Shown: one piece after another, positions 7,776 through 12,079 of the stretch | Numbering within the stretch: position 1 is the stretch's first letter | Layout: each line of letters begins with the position of its first letter | Assembly: GCA_013336205.1 (NCBI GenBank) | Contig: JAAXUD010000035.1 | Span: 1 to 12,079, forward strand | Length of the DNA: 12,079 nt | Origin: Lentimicrobium sp. | Lineage (GTDB): Bacteria; Bacteroidota; Bacteroidia; Bacteroidales; Lentimicrobiaceae | Direction of reading: 5' to 3' | The notes under the pieces: generated by a model | What the model saw: only the letters and a program-made list of their open reading frames with translations | Databases searched by the model: none | What the model was told of the DNA's origin: nothing | Program-made: the position numbers and the translations under genes

Positions 7776-8375
7776 ATGATAGTAATATCCGGATTACCGA
7801 AAAGGCGGCTCAGACCAGTTGTTATTTTTTTAATGACGCTTTTTTGCACGTCTGTGACAATGTCGCAAACGATCACGGAATCAGTGTTATACTCAACAGC
7901 AACCGGCAATATAAAAATTAAATCTGAAGCGCCATTGGAGCTGATTGAGGCTTCCTCGAATGAGCTGAAGGGGGTAATTGATATTTCAAAGAAAACATTT
8001 TCATTTGCGGTTCAAAACCGTTCCATCAAAGGATTCAACAGTCCTTTGCAGCAGGAACATTTTCACGAGAATTATATAGAAACCACGAAATATCCGGCTA
8101 CCACCTTTAAAGGTAAGATAATTGAACAGGTTGATTTCTCCATGGATGGGAAATATGAAGTAAGAGCCAAGGGAATTTTGAACATTCATGGTGTTGACCA
8201 GGAGCGGATTATTAAAGCGAATATTGAAATCAAAAACAAGCTTATCCTGCTAAATTCATCATTTACAGTTCCACTTTCTGATCATAACATCACCATACCA
8301 AAAATTGTATATCAAAAAATTGCTGAAGAGGTGAATATCAATGTAAATGCCAGTTTAACCGGAGTTAAAAAATAG
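7776..8375 (+). CDS. Secreted YceI-like (polyisoprenoid-binding fold) protein
   Basis: A 199-residue exported protein of the YceI family, whose known members are lipocalin-like beta barrels that bind polyisoprenoid or other lipid chains in the periplasm. The signal peptide has basic residues at 9-13, a hydrophobic core (about 14-27) and TMS before Gln31. The mature part shows the family landmarks: FHENYIETTKYPATTFKG (96-113), GILNIHGV (133-140) and FTVPLSDHNITIP (163-175). The total length is normal. The start at 7776 is taken because it supplies the basic n-region; Met20 would leave a poor signal. The stop lies 6 bases before the sensor kinase start, which implies co-transcription and perhaps a shared envelope role. 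The ligand cannot be read from the sequence. Confidence 0.9.
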   Translation: MIVISGLPKRRLRPVVIFLMTLFCTSVTMSQTITESVLYSTATGNIKIKSEAPLELIEASSNELKGVIDISKKTFSFAVQNRSIKGFNSPLQQEHFHENYIETTKYPATTFKGKIIEQVDFSMDGKYEVRAKGILNIHGVDQERIIKANIEIKNKLILLNSSFTVPLSDHNITIPKIVYQKIAEEVNINVNASLTGVKK

Positions 8376-8381
8376 GTTCCA

Positions 8382-11291
8382 ATGAAGCCAGTATCCCTTA
8401 TCCGGCCTGTTACATTGTTCATTATTATTCTCTGTGCACTATTGCCATCGGCAAGGGCTCAGTTTCCTGAATTTACAACCCTGGCAGGTAAAGAGCAGTT
8501 GAATGGCGGAAGTATTACCCGGATATTACAGGATAATAAAGGATTTATCTGGCTTGGAACGACCCAGGACCTGTTTATTTACGATGGCTTCGATTTTCGT
8601 CAGATTTCCTTTGGCGATAGTCTTAAAGAATCGGTTATAAGTTCGTTGGCCATCAACAATTCAGGAGTGGTGTGGGTTGGGTTCAGTGATGGAAGAATAG
8701 CTTTCGGGCACGAAAACGGCTTTTCATTTTTCAACCCGGCTGAAGGCCTGCCCGGCGTTGCCATTACCTCTATGCTGTTTGATAACGACAGTACACTCTG
8801 GATTTCAACTTATGGGGAAGGCATTTATTACCATCGCAACAACCGCCTATTCAATATCAATACCGATGATGGTCTTGCCGACAATTTTGTTTATTCACTT
8901 TCACACGACAAGAAGGGTGCAATCTGGGCGGGCAGTGATGCAGGACTTACTTTGTGTGAAATCAAAGGCAGTAAAAAGGTATTGAAGAATTATTCAACAG
9001 CAGAGGGACTTCCGGATATAATTGTACAGACAATTGTCCCGGCTGAATCCGGTGGATTGTGGATTGGAATGCAGGAAAAGGGTATTTGCTATTTTAATCA
9101 GGAATCAAAATCATTCGAATCTGTAAATTCCCAAAACTGGGATTATGGTCCGGTGAATGATCTTCTTGATTTTGGTGACTTATTGTGGATAGCCACTGAG
9201 GGTAGCGGAATTATTGAATTATCATTGAAAAAAGACGCAAATAGCAGAAAGTTCAGGCCTGTTCAATCGTCGGGGAAAAGAATCGGCAGGTTGCTGCACG
9301 ATTTTGAAGGAAATGTATGGGTTGTTTCCGCCGGTTCGCTCCTGCTTACTTCTGGTCCCGGCATTAGAAGCTACAAAGTTGTTGGCAATTTTCAGCTTGG
9401 AAATATACATGCTGTGCATGCAGAAAACGATGGGAGTATCTGGTTTGGCAACGATAAAGGCTTGTTTAATTATGATCCTGATAAAGAGGACAATGAAATT
9501 CTCAGGCAGTTTTTACCTCCTCAAAGCAAAGGAGGACCTGGAATAACAAGTATATTTCATGATCCCGGAGGTAATATGTGGATCGGCACTTTCGGAAATG
9601 GATTATTCCGGATTCGTCCCGGGGAAACGGAATCTGAAAGAATTATCGATCCTTCCGGAAAGTTAAACGATAACATACTAGGCATTTCAGGAAGGGGGGA
9701 GGATGTATGGTTTGCTACGCTTGGCGGCGCTGTTAAGTGTAATTATAGCACCATGAATTCCGGAGATTTCAGTTTTACCCGGTTTTCCTCAGCAGAGGGC
9801 CTTGGTAACAATTTCATATACACGGTGTTAGCAGATAGAAAGGGCAGAATCTGGTTTGGAACCGATGGTAAAGGCGCTGCAATGTATGACAAAGGCCGGT
9901 TTAAAAGTCTTGGACCGGATGAAGGACTTGCTGGCAAGGTTATTTATTCCATAACAGAAGACAGAGATGCCAATATCTGGTTTAGTTCAGCCAATGAAGG
10001 CATATTTCGTTATAGCGATGGAAAATTTTCAGCTTTTTCACTTGCTCAGGGCCTGCGGAACCTGAAAATTACTTCTTTGATCAGCAGTGCCGAAAACCAG
10101 GTTGTAGTGGTACATAGCCAGGGCGTTGATGTAATAAATTCTCGCACCGGACAGGTTTCCTACCTGGGAATGAACGCTGGAATTGCAGATATCAACCCCG
10201 ATCTGAATGCAGTAGCATCCGATAGTTCCGGCTCTGTCTGGATAGGCACACGTGATGGAATTATTCATTACACGCCTGAATATTTAAATGTGATGGCTAT
10301 GCCCATTACCTCGATCCGGAAAGTGTCTGTTTATCTTTCCGGAAAAAATGCAATACAGGGAGAAGGATTCTCCCACAATCAGAACCACCTTTCCTTTGAA
10401 TACATCGGCTTATGGTTTAATAATCCTGAAAAGGTAGTTTACCGGGTGAAACTTGAAGGAAACGACCCTGACTGGATTCCTACCGGTGACCGGGTGACGA
10501 CATATTCAAACCTCAGGCCGGGTGAGTATACTTTCAGGGTGCAATCATCGGTAAACAACGATTTTACCTATGCCAGTGAAGCAAGCTTCATTTTTTCAAT
10601 AAAACCACCTTTTTATTCACGCTGGTGGTTTATTCTGGCTGTTGTTATGCTGATGGCCTTTTCGGTATATTACATCAGCAGAACGCGCCTGAATCGCGTC
10701 AGGCGTGAACAGCAATTACTCAAGGAAAAGGCCGAATCGCAATTTCAGATGTTAAGAAGCCAGGTTAACCCTCATTTCCTGTTTAATAACTTTAGTACAC
10801 TGATGGCCATCATTGAAGAAGATAAAGAGCTTGCCATCGAATACGTGGGCAAATTGTCCGCATTTTTCAGGTATATACTTGAATACCGCGATAAGGAGTT
10901 AATTCCCTTGTCGGAAGAACTGGAAATTGTTGAGAATTATCTTTTTCTGCAGAAAAAACGATACGGAAGCAATTTGACAGTGCAAAAGAATATCAATCCC
11001 GAACACCTTCATAGTCTGATTCCTCCGTTAACATTGCAACTATTGTTGGAGAATGCCGTTAAGCATAACATTGTTGCCGTTGCAAAGCCATTGAATATCA
11101 GGATTTATAGTGAGGAAGATTCCCTTGTCATCGAAAACGTTATGCAGGCCCGTAAAACACGGGAACCATCAACCGGTATGGGTTTGCAAAACATCATTAG
11201 CCGTTACAGGATTTTTACCAGCAAAGAGATTTCTATCACCCGGACTTCAGAATTATTCAAAATTTCATTGCCCTTGATTTTCACCAAATAG
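8382..11291 (+). CDS. Sensor histidine kinase: 14-repeat reg_prop propeller, Y_Y_Y domain, LytS-type kinase
   Basis: A 969-residue membrane sensor. A signal peptide ends ARA before Gln27. Fourteen two-component propeller repeats (pattern I-x-D-x-x-G-x-[IV]-W-[IFV]-G-T) run from about 45 to 631, enough for two seven-bladed propellers. A Y_Y_Y domain follows at about 668-746, then one membrane helix (748-768), a charged coiled linker (769-795) and a LytS/YehU-type kinase. The phosphoacceptor is His798 in NPHFLFN (796-802). The ATP-binding part has the N box LLENAVKHN (Asn891) and G box GMGLQN (932-937). The G1 box is the loose VIENVMQ, as in many Bacteroidota LytS-like kinases. The propeller is predicted periplasmic and the kinase cytoplasmic. 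The partner is the LytTR regulator 116 bases downstream. Similar proteins often sense glycans or other envelope signals, but no ligand is evident. It is probably co-transcribed with the YceI-like gene. Confidence 0.95.
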   Translation: MKPVSLIRPVTLFIIILCALLPSARAQFPEFTTLAGKEQLNGGSITRILQDNKGFIWLGTTQDLFIYDGFDFRQISFGDSLKESVISSLAINNSGVVWVGFSDGRIAFGHENGFSFFNPAEGLPGVAITSMLFDNDSTLWISTYGEGIYYHRNNRLFNINTDDGLADNFVYSLSHDKKGAIWAGSDAGLTLCEIKGSKKVLKNYSTAEGLPDIIVQTIVPAESGGLWIGMQEKGICYFNQESKSFESVNSQNWDYGPVNDLLDFGDLLWIATEGSGIIELSLKKDANSRKFRPVQSSGKRIGRLLHDFEGNVWVVSAGSLLLTSGPGIRSYKVVGNFQLGNIHAVHAENDGSIWFGNDKGLFNYDPDKEDNEILRQFLPPQSKGGPGITSIFHDPGGNMWIGTFGNGLFRIRPGETESERIIDPSGKLNDNILGISGRGEDVWFATLGGAVKCNYSTMNSGDFSFTRFSSAEGLGNNFIYTVLADRKGRIWFGTDGKGAAMYDKGRFKSLGPDEGLAGKVIYSITEDRDANIWFSSANEGIFRYSDGKFSAFSLAQGLRNLKITSLISSAENQVVVVHSQGVDVINSRTGQVSYLGMNAGIADINPDLNAVASDSSGSVWIGTRDGIIHYTPEYLNVMAMPITSIRKVSVYLSGKNAIQGEGFSHNQNHLSFEYIGLWFNNPEKVVYRVKLEGNDPDWIPTGDRVTTYSNLRPGEYTFRVQSSVNNDFTYASEASFIFSIKPPFYSRWWFILAVVMLMAFSVYYISRTRLNRVRREQQLLKEKAESQFQMLRSQVNPHFLFNNFSTLMAIIEEDKELAIEYVGKLSAFFRYILEYRDKELIPLSEELEIVENYLFLQKKRYGSNLTVQKNINPEHLHSLIPPLTLQLLLENAVKHNIVAVAKPLNIRIYSEEDSLVIENVMQARKTREPSTGMGLQNIISRYRIFTSKEISITRTSELFKISLPLIFTK

Positions 11292-11298
11292 ACTTTTG

Positions 11299-11325
11299 CT
11301 ATGTCACGTTAAAAATGACGCATAG
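11299..11325. other. Inverted repeat in the kinase-regulator spacer
   Basis: CTATGTCA (11299-11306) can pair with TGAC (11316-11319) plus ATAG (11322-11325), leaving a 9-base loop and a 2-base bulge. It begins 8 bases after the kinase stop. No U tract follows, so it may attenuate or process the transcript rather than end it, or be incidental. Confidence 0.3.
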
Positions 11326-11367
11326 AATAAGACGCAAGTTCAATAAATAAACGAATTCCTACTTTTA

Positions 11368-11403
11368 CTTTTTACTTTAGACTTTTTACTTTAGACTTTT
11401 TAC
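11368..11403. repeat. 14-bp tandem repeat just upstream of the response regulator
   Basis: CTTTTTACTTTAGA occurs at 11368-11381 and 11382-11395, with a third partial copy CTTTTTAC at 11396-11403. Related ACTTTTAC precedes the array. The array ends 4 bases before the regulator ATG, so it forms the leader of that gene. It is almost pure A/T with a strong pyrimidine bias on this strand. Confidence 0.85.
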
Positions 11404-11407
11404 ATTT

Positions 11408-12079
11408 ATGAAAGTTTTGATTGTTGAAGATGAGCCGGCAACAGCCCGCAGAATGCAGAAACTACTGAATGAAACGGAGAAGGATATTGAAGTTCTTCAG
11501 ATTACTGACAGCATTGAAAGCACCACAGCGTGGCTCAGGGGTAATCCGGCCCCGGATCTTATTTTCATGGATATTCAACTGGCAGATGGTGAAAGCTTTG
11601 AGATTTTTAAGGAAGTTGAAGTGCTTTCCCCGGTGGTTTTTACAACAGCCTATGATAAGTATGCCATTGAAGCATTTAAAGTAAACAGCATAGATTACCT
11701 CTTAAAGCCGGTAGAAAAGGAGGCTGTTGAAAAGGCACTGAAAAAATTCAGGAAACTGAATGTTTCAGCAACACCGGCAATCGACTATGCCAGACTTGCT
11801 GCCTTAATTCAGCAACCAGTCCGACAGGATGTACCTAAAAGAATGCTTGTAAGGTATGGTGATCATATTAAAGCTGTTGAATATGGCGATATAGCTTATT
11901 TCTATACCATTGAGAAACAGGTCTTTTGTACTACTTTTTCAGGCGATAATTACCCGGCTGATTATAGCCTTGATAAACTGAATGACATACTTGATCCGGA
12001 GAAATTTTTCAGGATTAACAGGAGTTTTACTGTGAATTATAACGCCATAGGTAAGATGGTTTCCTGGTCTAAATCGAGG
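11408..12079 (+). CDS. LytTR-family response regulator, 3'-partial
   Basis: The frame runs 224 codons from ATG 11408 to the right edge without a stop. The N-terminal receiver domain (1 to about 118) has the acidic pair Glu7/Asp8, the phosphoacceptor Asp55 in IFMDIQLADG, the switch Thr79/Thr80 and Lys100-Pro101 in YLLKPV. A short linker leads to a LytTR DNA-binding domain from about residue 144, with KRMLVRYGDHIKAV and the typical FFRINRSFTVN (200-210). Comparison with the usual length of about 240-255 suggests roughly 20-30 residues are missing. LytTR regulators bind DNA through loops of a beta fold rather than a helix-turn-helix. It is the evident partner of the LytS-type kinase upstream. 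The start is preceded directly by an A/T-rich tandem repeat with no Shine-Dalgarno, so expression may depend on that leader. Confidence 0.95.
   Translation, partial: MKVLIVEDEPATARRMQKLLNETEKDIEVLQITDSIESTTAWLRGNPAPDLIFMDIQLADGESFEIFKEVEVLSPVVFTTAYDKYAIEAFKVNSIDYLLKPVEKEAVEKALKKFRKLNVSATPAIDYARLAALIQQPVRQDVPKRMLVRYGDHIKAVEYGDIAYFYTIEKQVFCTTFSGDNYPADYSLDKLNDILDPEKFFRINRSFTVNYNAIGKMVSWSKSR

Overview
The window looks like chromosomal DNA from a member of the Bacteroidota, probably an uncultured environmental lineage. Four things point there. There is a reg_prop/Y_Y_Y propeller histidine kinase next to a LytTR response regulator. Three exported proteins all have Gln straight after the predicted signal peptidase site. 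Leaders are A-rich without clear Shine-Dalgarno sequences, and one promoter candidate carries a TAnnTTTG -7 box. No rRNA, tRNA, CRISPR array, transposase or integrase was seen.

Left part (1-5864, + strand): two large genes of unknown function in tandem, 51 bases apart. The first (about 1,340 residues here, open at the left edge and probably continuing upstream) and the second (591 residues) carry strongly motif-like blocks and no signal peptide or membrane segment. They look like cytoplasmic partners in a larger, mostly unseen locus. This is the least explained and most interesting part of the window.

Middle (5865-7063): a repeat-rich intergenic stretch, a minus-strand queuosine-precursor transporter of the YhhQ family with its own likely promoter, and a 310-base gap holding another short tandem repeat.

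Right part (7064-12079, + strand): four genes with an envelope and signalling theme. They are a peptide deformylase with all catalytic motifs but an apparent export signal, a secreted YceI-like lipid-binding protein, a 14-repeat propeller sensor kinase of the LytS type starting 6 bases after yceI, and a LytTR response regulator cut by the right edge. The yceI-like gene and the kinase are probably co-transcribed. The kinase and regulator form a classic two-component pair, although a 116-base spacer with a 14-bp tandem repeat separates them. A plausible reading is that the propeller senses a periplasmic signal, the kinase phosphorylates Asp55 of the regulator, and the regulator binds DNA through its LytTR domain. 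The targets are unknown, but the adjacent exported genes are natural candidates.
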